From: an uncultured Gammaproteobacteria bacterium
Lineage (GTDB): Bacteria > Pseudomonadota > Gammaproteobacteria > GCA-002705445 > GCA-002716945
DNA: 64,000 bases
Direction of reading: 5' to 3'
Assembly: GCA_905479195.1 (NCBI GenBank)
Contig: CAJQLO010000001.1
Span: 618,694 to 682,693, forward strand
Within the stretch, counting starts at the first letter, position 1. Each line of letters begins with the position of its first letter. Positions 8,548 to 17,319 of this stretch are shown piece after piece. Made by a program: the position numbers and the translations under genes. Below the pieces are notes generated by a model. The model searched no databases, was not told the DNA's origin, and saw only the letters and a list, made by a program, of their open reading frames with translations.

Positions 8548-9557
8548 ACATTATATATATTGGTCTTATATTGTTTGCTATTTTCATCATCTTTAAACCA
8601 TTCTATTGTTTTTTCTAATCCATTTTTTAGGCCAGCTTTACCCTTATAACCCGGCTCCCATTTTAATATTTTTTTTGCCTTATTTATATTAGCTCTTAAT
8701 CTATCAACTTCACCATCTTTCGGTCTAATTCTATTTTTATCTGATTTTATAGTTATTTTAATATCCATAATATCTCCAATCATTGAAACCAGGTCTTTAA
8801 TAGATATTTCATATCCTGAACCAATATTAATAACCTCACCAATACTGTTTTTATTAGAAGCCACTGATAGAAACCCTGACACAGTATCTTCTACAAAACA
8901 AAAATCTCTTGTCGGATCAAGGGACCCTAGCTTGATAGTATGATTATCTGATAATAACTGAGTGATTATGGTAGGTATAATTGCTCTTGATGACTGCCTT
9001 GGACCATATGTGTTAAAAGGTCTTATAGTTGATACAGGCAATCCGAATGTACTATAGTAAGAGTAAGCAAGCTGATCCGCTCCAATTTTAGTTGCAGAGT
9101 ATGGTGATCTGGCTATTAACTTTGATTCTTCAGAAATTGCAATTGTATTAGATTCACCATAAACCTCGCTGGTCGATGTATGTACTATATTTTCTATTTC
9201 AAAATTAAGAGCGGCTTCTAGAATATTTAGTGTTCCTTCTATATTTGTAGAAACATATGAGTATGGTGATTTATAAGAATATGGTATTGCAATTAGTGAT
9301 GCTAGATGAAAAATCACATCAATATCTTTACATGAATCTGTTACAAATTTTTTATCTCGGATATCTCCAGAAACTACTTCTATTTTTCTTAATAGCCTCT
9401 TATCAAAGGTATCAAGCCAGCCCCAATTATTAAAAGAATTATACATTGTCATGGCTCTCACATCATGACCAAGACTTATAAGCTTGTTAACTAAGTGTGA
9501 TCCTATAAATCCATCGGCACCAGTCACTAATATTTTTTTATTTTTTGATATACTCAT
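8544..9557 (-). CDS. legB: UDP-GlcNAc 4,6-dehydratase, LegB type (SDR)
   Basis: An extended short-chain dehydrogenase/reductase of 337 residues that makes the UDP-4-keto-6-deoxy-HexNAc. The NAD(P) loop is VTGADGFIGSHL (residues 11-22). The LegB-typical YNSFNNWGWLDT follows near residue 38. The active-site Thr-Ser-Ser region is HTSTSEVYGES (about 128) and the Tyr-Lys pair is YSATKIGAD (about 155). RPFNTYGPRQS follows. The protein lacks the membrane segments of PglF-type dehydratases. The first dedicated enzyme of the legionaminate branch, it starts 14 bases after the ABC exporter gene. Confidence 0.92.
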   Translation of the reverse strand: MSISKNKKILVTGADGFIGSHLVNKLISLGHDVRAMTMYNSFNNWGWLDTFDKRLLRKIEVVSGDIRDKKFVTDSCKDIDVIFHLASLIAIPYSYKSPYSYVSTNIEGTLNILEAALNFEIENIVHTSTSEVYGESNTIAISEESKLIARSPYSATKIGADQLAYSYYSTFGLPVSTIRPFNTYGPRQSSRAIIPTIITQLLSDNHTIKLGSLDPTRDFCFVEDTVSGFLSVASNKNSIGEVINIGSGYEISIKDLVSMIGDIMDIKITIKSDKNRIRPKDGEVDRLRANINKAKKILKWEPGYKGKAGLKNGLEKTIEWFKDDENSKQYKTNIYNV

Positions 9558-9570
9558 CTCGTTTTATCCA

Positions 9571-11277
9571 TTAGTTATTTATAATTTCAGATATTTTATT
9601 CTTAGACAACCTAAAAACATTATTACAATATTTAAGAGATGATAATCTATGCGTGATTAGAATAATTGTGATGCCAGGCAAATATTTCTTAATATTTTCA
9701 ATAATTTTATTCTCAAGTTCTTCGTTAAATGAACTAGTTGTCTCATCTAATATTAATATTTCTGGCCCTCTATATAATGCTCGAGCTAATAAAATTCTCT
9801 GCTTCTGTCCACCACTTATATCCATTCCTCTTTCAGCTAAGATAGATTCATATTTTTGATCTAATGAAGCAGCAAAATTGTCTAATTCGACAACTGCTAA
9901 TATTTTAGTTAACATATCATAATCAATATCTGACTTCTTGACCCCAAAGGCAATATTATTTTCCAATGACATATTGGTTAAGGACATGTCTTGAGAAACA
10001 TAGCCAATTTTCTTTCTTAGGCTAATGAGGTTTTCATTGCTTAATAGAATATCATCGGCAAATATTTTCCCATCAAAGTTTGCATGAAACCCTAAAATAA
10101 TATCAATCAGTGTAGTTTTTCCTAATCCGCTTTCTCCCACTATTGCAATAATATTAGACTTTTTAATTTCCAAGCTTATATTTGAGAGAATTATTTTGTC
10201 ATCATATGAGAATGCAATATCTTTTAAGAGAATATTTTTTGAGAAATTAATTTCAGTCCTATCAACATTTTTTTTAATTGATAAATCATAGATATTTTTA
10301 ATGATTTCAACAACTGGTGAATTAAATTTGTAAATTGCAAAATTTTGGTAAATTTGCTGCAACATAGGCAATGCCCTATATGCTGCAATAATAAAAACCC
10401 CTATAACTGGAGATTGAGCAATTAAGTTATAGTCTTTGGATAAAAAGTAAACTAAAACAGTAAAAATACCCCCAAAAGCTAGTACCTCAAGAATATATCT
10501 GGGTAAAACTGAAAGTAAGATGCTTTTTGCCGTCAAGTCTGCAAACTGTTTAGTTGGATCGCTAAATAATCCCAAGTAAGACTGTTCTGCTGAGTAAAAT
10601 TTAATATTTTTAATATCTGTAAATGCATCATTGACATACTTATACTTATCCTTGTTCATTAAGACTTTATTTTTTCCATAATTTAAGAGCAATGTTTTAA
10701 TCTTAGAATAAATTAATATATATATGATTGCTAAAATCATTATAGTTCCAATAAAGATTTGATAGTTTATATATAGCAAAAATACTGAAACAGATGCTAC
10801 TATGGCACATTTTGACACAAACTGGAGAGATGGCAGGATGACTAACTCACATATCACTGTAGTTTCATGTAAAATATTCTTACTTAGATATGATGAAGAG
10901 TTTTTTGTATAAAACTCATAAGGCTGATACAAATATTTCTTCATTACTATCATTGATATTTTATGTTGTTGCGAGGCTGTAAATGAGACTGTCTTCCATA
11001 ATGTATATGCTGCAATAATATTACTTGTGGCAAATAGTATAATAACAAGAGATCCCATCAGAACAGTTGCATCTAAATTAGTTAATTCATATGCATTGAT
11101 AATACTCATGTATAACTGATTATTAATTAAATACTCAGGCTTAGTTAACAATGCTATAAAGGGGGCCACAGAAGCTATACCAAGCACTTCAATTACTCCA
11201 GAAGCAATAAATAATAAAAGCAGAAAAAATAGATTTAATTTATCTTTCCTGTCAAATAAATTGAGGATATTAATCAT
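9571..11277 (-). CDS. ABC exporter, fused membrane and ATPase domains (PglK/MsbA-like)
   Basis: A 568-residue half-transporter. The first about 330 residues hold six predicted membrane helices (clusters near 15-40, 70-95, 145-190, 255-305). The ATPase follows with Walker A GESGLGKTT (about 375), signature ISGGQKQR (about 475), Walker B ILILDETTS and the switch His in ILITHR. In a locus with a ligase, a chain-length protein and sugar synthesis genes but no visible Wzx, it most likely flips a lipid-linked oligosaccharide as PglK does. A lipid A or peptide substrate cannot be excluded. It lies 39 bases after the Wzz-like gene. Confidence 0.88.
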   Translation of the reverse strand: MINILNLFDRKDKLNLFFLLLLFIASGVIEVLGIASVAPFIALLTKPEYLINNQLYMSIINAYELTNLDATVLMGSLVIILFATSNIIAAYTLWKTVSFTASQQHKISMIVMKKYLYQPYEFYTKNSSSYLSKNILHETTVICELVILPSLQFVSKCAIVASVSVFLLYINYQIFIGTIMILAIIYILIYSKIKTLLLNYGKNKVLMNKDKYKYVNDAFTDIKNIKFYSAEQSYLGLFSDPTKQFADLTAKSILLSVLPRYILEVLAFGGIFTVLVYFLSKDYNLIAQSPVIGVFIIAAYRALPMLQQIYQNFAIYKFNSPVVEIIKNIYDLSIKKNVDRTEINFSKNILLKDIAFSYDDKIILSNISLEIKKSNIIAIVGESGLGKTTLIDIILGFHANFDGKIFADDILLSNENLISLRKKIGYVSQDMSLTNMSLENNIAFGVKKSDIDYDMLTKILAVVELDNFAASLDQKYESILAERGMDISGGQKQRILLARALYRGPEILILDETTSSFNEELENKIIENIKKYLPGITIILITHRLSSLKYCNNVFRLSKNKISEIINN

Positions 11278-11316
11278 TTATAAGTAGGTATACGTAAATA
11301 GGACTGTATTATGTTA

Positions 11317-12375
11317 TTAGTTTTGATGTTTTTTAGAGAGAATAAATAAAAGATTTAGGAATGCTAGTAAAATACCAAGAAAAAGACCTAAGGCAAGTAT
11401 GAGTGATCTTTTTGGAGCATATTTCTTCGTGGGAACTATTGATAATTGATCAATTTCTGCAACTTTAACATCAGAGTAAGACACTTTTACCAAAGATATT
11501 GCATTCAACTCTTCTTCCAGATTCCGCAGATTTGGTATAAATGGATCATCCGAAATTCTTGTTTTTAAACTATTTATTTGTGATTTTAATGCATCACTTC
11601 CCAAAAGATATAGAGGCATTTCTGTTAGTTGTGTTGGACCTGTATCCCCTCCATTATCCATAAAAATCGATTGTCTAGTAAGGTTCACATTAGATGGGGC
11701 TACTATATTTAGTTTTTCCGCAGTTAATAACGCCTCCTTAAGCTGGATAATTTTATCTAACTTGATCTTTTTTGCTAACTTTCTTTTACTATCTATTGCA
11801 GATTGAATTTTTCGACTATAATTATTAATTGATGCATTCACTCCATCCACCATATTTTTAGAAGTTTCGCGTTCAACCATTTTTATAAAACCATTTAGCC
11901 ATTTAGAAGCTAATTCAGGGTCTGTATGCACATAAGAGACACTTAAAAAATCTTCTTGCCTAATATCCCTAGAAACAAATTTTGACTCTAGCCTAAACCT
12001 GAAGTTATCATAAAAATATTCTTTAAAGACCTCGTTTCTATCTTCATCAGGGAAATAATTGTATAATTCATTCTCATAAAAATACTTTCTTTGATACTTT
12101 CTCGATTGTGCGTTTTTCATGAAACCAAAATAAATAAATTTTTGTTCAAGAGCCAACCTACTATCTTTTGCTATCTGTGTGGCAAAATAATTTAATGGCT
12201 GAATATGTTTGTCATGAGGTGGGACCAGATATATTTCAGCTTTGTATGAATTAGGGATTGAAAAAGCATAAATGATAAAAAAAATAAACACAGCTAACAC
12301 AATAGATACCAACCTTACTTTATTCTCATGGTAAGCTTTAATTATATTAGTAAGATCTAAATGCTCATTCATCAT
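11317..12375 (-). CDS. Wzz-like polysaccharide chain-length/co-polymerase protein
   Basis: A protein of about 352 residues with the polysaccharide co-polymerase layout. A cytoplasmic N terminus leads into TM1 (about 20-42, ending IIYAFSIPNSYKAE), then a long periplasmic coiled region (about 45-320), then TM2 near the C terminus (SLILALGLFLGILLAFLNLL). The proline/glycine motif before TM2 (PTKKYAPKR) matches Wzz. Two Met codons at 12375/12372 precede the Wzz-like N terminus; the upstream ATG at 12396 lies further inside the MarR-like gene. It probably sets the length of the glycan. Confidence 0.85.
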   Translation of the reverse strand: MMNEHLDLTNIIKAYHENKVRLVSIVLAVFIFFIIYAFSIPNSYKAEIYLVPPHDKHIQPLNYFATQIAKDSRLALEQKFIYFGFMKNAQSRKYQRKYFYENELYNYFPDEDRNEVFKEYFYDNFRFRLESKFVSRDIRQEDFLSVSYVHTDPELASKWLNGFIKMVERETSKNMVDGVNASINNYSRKIQSAIDSKRKLAKKIKLDKIIQLKEALLTAEKLNIVAPSNVNLTRQSIFMDNGGDTGPTQLTEMPLYLLGSDALKSQINSLKTRISDDPFIPNLRNLEEELNAISLVKVSYSDVKVAEIDQLSIVPTKKYAPKRSLILALGLFLGILLAFLNLLFILSKKHQN

Positions 12376-12739
12376 GTACTTTTGTCTCGGATGCATTAAT
12401 TTTTTTCATATCTTCTTCTAACTCAGCAAGCTCTCTTTTGAGTATATCATAATCATTTAATTTTCTTTTGAAAAATTTAACAGTTAAAGCGGCTTTTTCA
12501 TTGATGCCAGCTGAAGTCAGATAATAAGTATATGCGAGCTTATTCTTATTATTTCTAAAATTTTGCACTTTTATAATACCCTTCTTGATTAGAGCGTTAA
12601 GGATAAAGTTAATTTTCCCCAAGCTAATGCCCATCTTCTGAGCTAACTCTCTTTGACTGACATCTTGTTTTTCTTGCAAGTGTCTCAAAAGATCAAGGTC
12701 TTCATATTTATATTCTTCTTTATTATGTTTACTGGTCAT
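12365..12739 (-). CDS. MarR-family EPS-associated transcriptional regulator
   Basis: A 124-residue winged-helix protein. The helix-turn-helix is clear at residues 24-50 (VSQRELAQKMGISLGKINFI). The wing carries IIKVQNFRNNKNKLAYTYYLT, and the C terminus is a coiled coil (about 85-118) for dimerisation. Size and sequence style match the MarR-like regulators that accompany exopolysaccharide clusters and are often found with RfaH/NusG-like genes. It sits 14 bases after the nonulosonate synthase gene and overlaps the Wzz-like start. The target is unknown; autogenous control of this operon is an inference. Confidence 0.85.
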   Translation of the reverse strand: MTSKHNKEEYKYEDLDLLRHLQEKQDVSQRELAQKMGISLGKINFILNALIKKGIIKVQNFRNNKNKLAYTYYLTSAGINEKAALTVKFFKRKLNDYDILKRELAELEEDMKKINASETKVHDE

Positions 12740-12753
12740 GACTTGATATTAAT

Positions 12754-13836
12754 CTACGCCTCCCCTTTCTTTAAAAGAGTATTTTTCTTTAAATTCATTT
12801 TTACCCTTTTGTTGAGATATTTATAATAATATACTGGAGATATTCCATTCCCAGGTCTTTTTAGGACAAGATTTTTTTTTGTCAACCTCTCGCCTTTTTT
12901 GAGATCATCATGCACGGCTAAGCTTTTTCGGGCAATAGCAATATTTTTCTTTTCTGACTGAGTAATAATCTTTTGATTACTGCCCAGCATTATTTCGCAT
13001 TTTCTAATATTATTGACATACTTTTTAAATTCATTAAAATCAAGCGAGCTTAAATGGTCCGGTCCTTTCATGTTTTTATCAATTGTTACATGCACTTCTA
13101 TCTCAGATATACCCAAAGAAGTCGCAATAACTGGAGTCAGCTCATTACAAGAATGGTCAGAATAACCTACTTTTATCTTATACCTATTTCTATATGTTTC
13201 TAACACACTAAGATTCAATTCTTCTGCTGGCGCTGGATACTCAGAGGTACAATGCATTAATGTGACTTTATTTTTAAGATAATTTTTATTTTTTGTATAA
13301 AAAGACTTATGTTTGTCTATATCAAAATTTTTTTTATATTTTTTATTGCCGAATGATAAGGCTGATAGAGCGAGATCGACATCATCAATAGTACTCATAC
13401 CACTAGATATTATTACCTCAACATTTGATTCTCCAATTTTTATTAATAAAGGAATATTATTAACATCGGTGGACGATACCTTGATTCTTTTTAGATTTAA
13501 TGTTTTTAAAAGAAATTGCAAGCTTTTGAAGTCAAAGGGCGTTGAAATAAAGTCTATTTTATTTTCTTTTGAAAAATCTTTTAATTTTTTATATTCAATC
13601 TCTTTTAATGTATATTTTTCAAGCATCTCATAATGAGACTCTTCGATGCCAGTCGCATTCTTCTGATAAAGTGCTTTTTCTGTTGATTTTAACGTCATTT
13701 CCTCTGGTACAAAGTTCTGAAATTTAACTGCGTTTGCCCCAGATTTTTTTGCTGCAAAAATCATTTTTTTTGCATTCGCAAAAGAACCATTATGGTTTAC
13801 ACCAATTTCAGCAATTATGTATATATTATGTTTAAT
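12754..13836 (-). CDS. legI: Nonulosonate (legionaminate-type) synthase with a non-ATG start
   Basis: NeuB/LegI enzymes condense a ManNAc-type sugar with phosphoenolpyruvate. The ATG-initiated frame (13764) lacks the family N terminus, but the same frame continues upstream and encodes IYIIAEIGVNHNGSFANAKK, an expected NeuB motif. Between a TAG at 13855-13857 and 13764 there is no ATG, GTG or TTG. The start is therefore ATT or ATA, for example ATT at 13836 (used here), or the sequence has a one-base insertion in an A run. Other features are VKFQ near the barrel start, HCTSEYPAP, GYSDHS and a C-terminal antifreeze-like (SAF) domain with ARKSLA and RPGNGISP. A promoter and an ops-like element lie directly upstream. 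Confidence 0.88.
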   Translation of the reverse strand: MKHNIYIIAEIGVNHNGSFANAKKMIFAAKKSGANAVKFQNFVPEEMTLKSTEKALYQKNATGIEESHYEMLEKYTLKEIEYKKLKDFSKENKIDFISTPFDFKSLQFLLKTLNLKRIKVSSTDVNNIPLLIKIGESNVEVIISSGMSTIDDVDLALSALSFGNKKYKKNFDIDKHKSFYTKNKNYLKNKVTLMHCTSEYPAPAEELNLSVLETYRNRYKIKVGYSDHSCNELTPVIATSLGISEIEVHVTIDKNMKGPDHLSSLDFNEFKKYVNNIRKCEIMLGSNQKIITQSEKKNIAIARKSLAVHDDLKKGERLTKKNLVLKRPGNGISPVYYYKYLNKRVKMNLKKNTLLKKGEA

Positions 13837-13851
13837 TATTTTTATCCAGAC

Positions 13852-13862
13852 AGGCTACCGCA
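13852..13862 (-). promoter_or_regulatory. ops-like element, RfaH recruitment site
   Basis: The minus strand reads TGCGGTAGCCTG (last G at 13851). It matches 10 of 11 positions of the ops consensus GGCGGTAGYNT and keeps the pause pattern G-10, Y-1, G+1. It lies in the short gap between a gene for an RfaH-like protein and the first gene of the surface-sugar operon. A hairpin, ACGCAT-AA-ATGCGT (13862-13875), immediately precedes it, and a predicted promoter lies about 27 bases further up. Confidence 0.8.
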
Positions 13863-13888
13863 CGCATTTATGCGTTCAGGCTATGAAC

Positions 13889-13916
13889 AGTATAATAGAT
13901 AACAAGGATTTAACAA
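13889..13916 (-). promoter_or_regulatory. Predicted sigma-70 promoter of the nonulosonate operon
   Basis: On the minus strand, TTGTTA (13911-13916) and TATACT (13889-13894) are separated by 16 bases. This gives a likely start of transcription near 13882. The hairpin would then fall at about +8 to +21, the ops-like element at about +21 to +31, and the presumed legI start at about +47. Prediction by eye only. Confidence 0.5.
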
Positions 13917-13923
13917 ATGATTA

Positions 13924-14415
13924 TTACAGGGATAATTGAAGATCTGAGTTGGAGATAATTACTTCTCTTTGACTATTGAGTATATTTATCAATACTTTAG
14001 AGCGATTATGTGTACACTTCTCTATAAATATGGCAGATAATGAATTCTGTGAACCATTAGTTATTTGTAGTTTATCGTTCATTTTAATATCATCCAAATG
14101 ATTTGAGCTGACTTTTATCCTCATTCTAATTTCAGAAATTATATTTTCTGGAACAACTTGTGCGCTATGACTTAGATAATCTACAAGTAATTTCGACACG
14201 CCTATTGTATTATTGATTTTAGAAATATTATGCCCATTATCACCTATCCCAATGAATATGTAGCCATGAAACAAGAGCTCCTTTCCAGATACCCATGAAC
14301 TCTTTTTAAAGGTCTTTCGCTCAATATATGGCAAAAATACAGTAAAATTTTGATTTTCTAGATTAACTTGTGCCCTTTTTTCTTGATTAGGCTTTGTTTT
14401 CGCAATTAACCACAT
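13924..14415 (-). CDS. rfaH: RfaH-like NusG paralogue, transcription antiterminator
   Basis: A protein of about 163 residues starting MWLIAKTKPNQEKRAQVNLE, the classical NusG/RfaH N-terminal domain. PYIERKTFKK and LFHGYIFIG follow, where NusG would have PGYV. The C-terminal part (about 110-163) is KOW-sized, with MNDKLQITNGSQNSLSAIFIE in place of the canonical KOW start. RfaH binds RNA polymerase paused at ops, suppresses pausing and Rho, and recruits ribosomes. The next element downstream is an ops-like site, which strongly supports the assignment. The in-frame ATG at 14448 would add 11 unrelated residues, so 14415 is preferred. Confidence 0.88.
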   Translation of the reverse strand: MWLIAKTKPNQEKRAQVNLENQNFTVFLPYIERKTFKKSSWVSGKELLFHGYIFIGIGDNGHNISKINNTIGVSKLLVDYLSHSAQVVPENIISEIRMRIKVSSNHLDDIKMNDKLQITNGSQNSLSAIFIEKCTHNRSKVLINILNSQREVIISNSDLQLSL

Positions 14416-14468
14416 AGTGCGTTCGACCCCTGAACATATTATATTCATTATAGAGCCATAATTACAAG

Positions 14469-15800
14469 CTATTGTTGCTTAATTCCTCTACCAATTGCAA
14501 AATAATCAATGTTAAAATCCCTCATTACTTTTGGATCATAGATGTTTCTACCATCAAAAATAACAGCTTTAGACATTTTCTTAATGAATAGGTCTGGGTC
14601 AATCGACCAAAATTCTTTCCATTCTGTGCAGATAATCAATGCATCGACTCCGTTTATAGCTGATTGAGCTGACTTAACCTCGGAATATTTTTTGTATCTT
14701 TTGCCGACTAAGCTCTTAAGACTAGCAATTGGGTCATATGCCTTAACAGTAGCACCTTTGCTTAAAAGGTAGTTAATTATGACAATACTTGCCGCAAAGC
14801 GAACATCGTCTGTATTTGGCTTAAATGCAAGACCCCAAACAGCAATAGTTTTATTATTTAATTTATTTTTGAAATATTTGGAAATTTTTTGAGATAAGAC
14901 TGACTTTTGGTCATTATTAAGTTTTTCTACCGCTTTTAGTAAATTGGGTTTATATAATTTTTTTTCAGCTGAGTAAATTAGCGCATTAATATCTTTTGGA
15001 AAACATGAGCCTCCATACCCGCAACCTGGATACAAGAACTCATACCCAATTCGCTTATCAGCGCCCATTCCCTTTCTTACATTTTCAATATCAACACCTA
15101 GACAATCCGCTATGTTTGCGAGTTCATTAATAAAGCTAATTTTAGTTGCTAACATTGCATTAGATGCATACTTGGTCAATTCCGCAGATTTTACATCCAT
15201 AAATTGAATCTTATTAAATTTTCTATCAAGCGGTAAATAAATATTTTTAAACAAATCTTTTAATGAATTATCATCTAACCCAATAATTATTCGATCAGGT
15301 TTCATAAAGTCATCAACAGCAGTTCCTTCTTTTAAAAATTCAGGATTGGACACAATAGAGAAAGGCGTAGATTTTCTAGATTTAGATAAGTTCTTATTAA
15401 TAGTTTTTTTTATATATTCAGAAGTACCCACTGGTACTGTTGATTTCTGAACAAGAATTGTTCCAGGTTCAATATATTTTGCAATATCGACGCAAACATT
15501 TTTTATGGATGCTAAATCAGCCTCTCCATTTTTCTTTTGCGGTGTATCAACTGCTATAAAAACTATATTAGAAAACTTCATTGAATCTTTTATAGATGTT
15601 GTAAAATTTAATCTTTTTTCTTTTAAATTAAACATTACAATTCTTTCAAGATTATTCTCATAAATAGGAAGAATGCCTTTTTTTAAATTATTTATTTTTT
15701 TCTTATTATTATCCAGACATATAACATCATGTCCTATCTCTGCAAAACAAGCCCCAGTTACTAGGCCAACATAACCTGTACCTATAATCGAAATTTTCAT
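14469..15800 (-). CDS. ugd: UDP-glucose 6-dehydrogenase
   Basis: A 443-residue UDP-glucose/GDP-mannose dehydrogenase family member making UDP-glucuronate for surface glycans. It starts with the NAD loop MKISIIGTGYVGLVTGACFAE. The substrate and catalytic region contains NPEFLKEGTAVDDF (about 162) and the active-site Cys in GYGGSCFPKD (about residue 262). The C-terminal domain has VWGLAFKPNTDDVR. Length and motifs are complete. It overlaps the ligase gene by 4 bases and precedes rfaH by about 53 bases, so ligase, ugd and rfaH probably form one transcript ahead of the ops-controlled operon. Confidence 0.95.
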   Translation of the reverse strand: MKISIIGTGYVGLVTGACFAEIGHDVICLDNNKKKINNLKKGILPIYENNLERIVMFNLKEKRLNFTTSIKDSMKFSNIVFIAVDTPQKKNGEADLASIKNVCVDIAKYIEPGTILVQKSTVPVGTSEYIKKTINKNLSKSRKSTPFSIVSNPEFLKEGTAVDDFMKPDRIIIGLDDNSLKDLFKNIYLPLDRKFNKIQFMDVKSAELTKYASNAMLATKISFINELANIADCLGVDIENVRKGMGADKRIGYEFLYPGCGYGGSCFPKDINALIYSAEKKLYKPNLLKAVEKLNNDQKSVLSQKISKYFKNKLNNKTIAVWGLAFKPNTDDVRFAASIVIINYLLSKGATVKAYDPIASLKSLVGKRYKKYSEVKSAQSAINGVDALIICTEWKEFWSIDPDLFIKKMSKAVIFDGRNIYDPKVMRDFNIDYFAIGRGIKQQ

Positions 15801-17314
15801 ATTGATTTTTTTCCTAATTGATTAGTTATCATACCCGATAAAATAATAAATAAAAGCGTCATAAATAAGGTTGACAGTTGATGGGAGAACACACTATTAG
15901 TCAACATATAAAAGATATATCCAACTACAGATACAATACCAAAAAGCGATAACAAACCAACATCTTCATTATTCTCAGACTGATTGAGTTTATGATAAAA
16001 AAAATATAAATGAATAATCATAAAGGCAATTAATGTAAAAAATCCAAACACACCAGTTTTAACAAAAATATCAAGAAATTGGTTATGGGCATGATTTTGG
16101 CCATCGGTTAGATCATCAGATAAAGGACGAATGGGCTCTATATTCTTTAACCTAATCTGCTCATTCAGAGAATTATTAAAGTTTGTCAGACCTATCCCTT
16201 TAACTGTATTCTCATTTATTAAAACGATAGAACCTTTCCAAATATTTAACCTAGGAACAATGCTGCTATAGTGGCTCCAATGATATCCGCTACCCTCTGT
16301 TATATGATTATAAGTAGACTCATAAGACTCAACAGACCTTGAGATGATAGGTGAGCTTACAAAAATTGTAGTGATAATTAGTAAAAAAATAATATACATA
16401 TTTTTAGGGATAATTATCAAATTCTTAAAAGGTTTAGTAAACAGTAAAGAGAAAAATATTAAAGCTAATAATACTGAACCTCTGTTTCCAGTGCTTGCCC
16501 AAGCAAAAAATGTAGATCCAGAAGCAATAAGGGGAAAAAGAATATTTTTATTATTATTTATATATCTTGAAATTGATAAAAAAGAAAACATAAAAAATAC
16601 CAATGATATATTACCAAATATTATTGCAGAACTTGTAAAGCCCCTGACCCTAGTTTCATTTGAAATTATAATAAAATAAAGCGCACATAAACCAATCAAG
16701 ATAGATGATAAGTTCACAATGCTAATAAAATTATTCATCGGTATCCGAATTTCACGCAAAGCAAGATAAACAGGAATGACTAGAAGAAATCTTATATAGT
16801 TATCAATTTCAGAAAAATTAGTTTGATGCATCATGGATGACCAAAATGGAATTAGAAACATAGCAAGATAGCTTAAAAGAAAAAATTTTTCTAAAGAAGA
16901 TAAATTATTTTTACTATAAAATAGATTATAGTGGAGCGACAGTAAAACCATAAGGATTGCGGAATAATTATAAAAACCATCTGTTGTTAGTAGCATTAAA
17001 ATGAAGAGATAGACTGTCCATGGCAATATAGTTATAAATATTCTTGGACACTTTTTTATCTCAATTCTTTTATCAATCATCAAAACAAAAAAAACGATTG
17101 AAAAAATAAAGGTTAAAAATCTTATTGGAGTATCAGGTATTCTGTAAAAGCTTTCTGATTGCAGAAAAATATTAAAGATACTGCTTATCTCAAGTGAGAG
17201 CAGTAAACCTTTTACAGGGATATTTTCTGGGCCCATCATAGAAATATTAAGAAAGGCTATGAATAGTATAAAAAAAGAAACTCTATTATTTAAAAAATTT
17301 AAAACTCGTGCCAC
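15797..17314 (-). CDS. O-antigen ligase/polymerase (WaaL/Wzy-like) membrane protein
   Basis: A 505-residue polytopic protein with roughly ten to twelve membrane segments. A large periplasmic loop (about residues 330-410) holds WKGSIVLINENTVKGIGLTNF and the family histidine motif in GQNHAHNQFLDIFVKTGVFG near 400. That motif is typical of the Wzy_C/O-antigen ligase family, which joins undecaprenyl-linked glycan to lipid A core or polymerises it. Ligase and polymerase cannot be told apart from sequence alone. It starts 5 bases after the fhs stop, on the same strand, at the head of the glycan locus. Confidence 0.85.
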   Translation of the reverse strand: MARVLNFLNNRVSFFILFIAFLNISMMGPENIPVKGLLLSLEISSIFNIFLQSESFYRIPDTPIRFLTFIFSIVFFVLMIDKRIEIKKCPRIFITILPWTVYLFILMLLTTDGFYNYSAILMVLLSLHYNLFYSKNNLSSLEKFFLLSYLAMFLIPFWSSMMHQTNFSEIDNYIRFLLVIPVYLALREIRIPMNNFISIVNLSSILIGLCALYFIIISNETRVRGFTSSAIIFGNISLVFFMFSFLSISRYINNNKNILFPLIASGSTFFAWASTGNRGSVLLALIFFSLLFTKPFKNLIIIPKNMYIIFLLIITTIFVSSPIISRSVESYESTYNHITEGSGYHWSHYSSIVPRLNIWKGSIVLINENTVKGIGLTNFNNSLNEQIRLKNIEPIRPLSDDLTDGQNHAHNQFLDIFVKTGVFGFFTLIAFMIIHLYFFYHKLNQSENNEDVGLLSLFGIVSVVGYIFYMLTNSVFSHQLSTLFMTLLFIILSGMITNQLGKKSI

Positions 17315-17319
17315 TTTTT

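Noticed and set aside
16344-16679. 111-residue plus-strand frame inside the O-antigen ligase gene
   Set aside because: Antisense shadow of a well-supported membrane protein; no independent motif.
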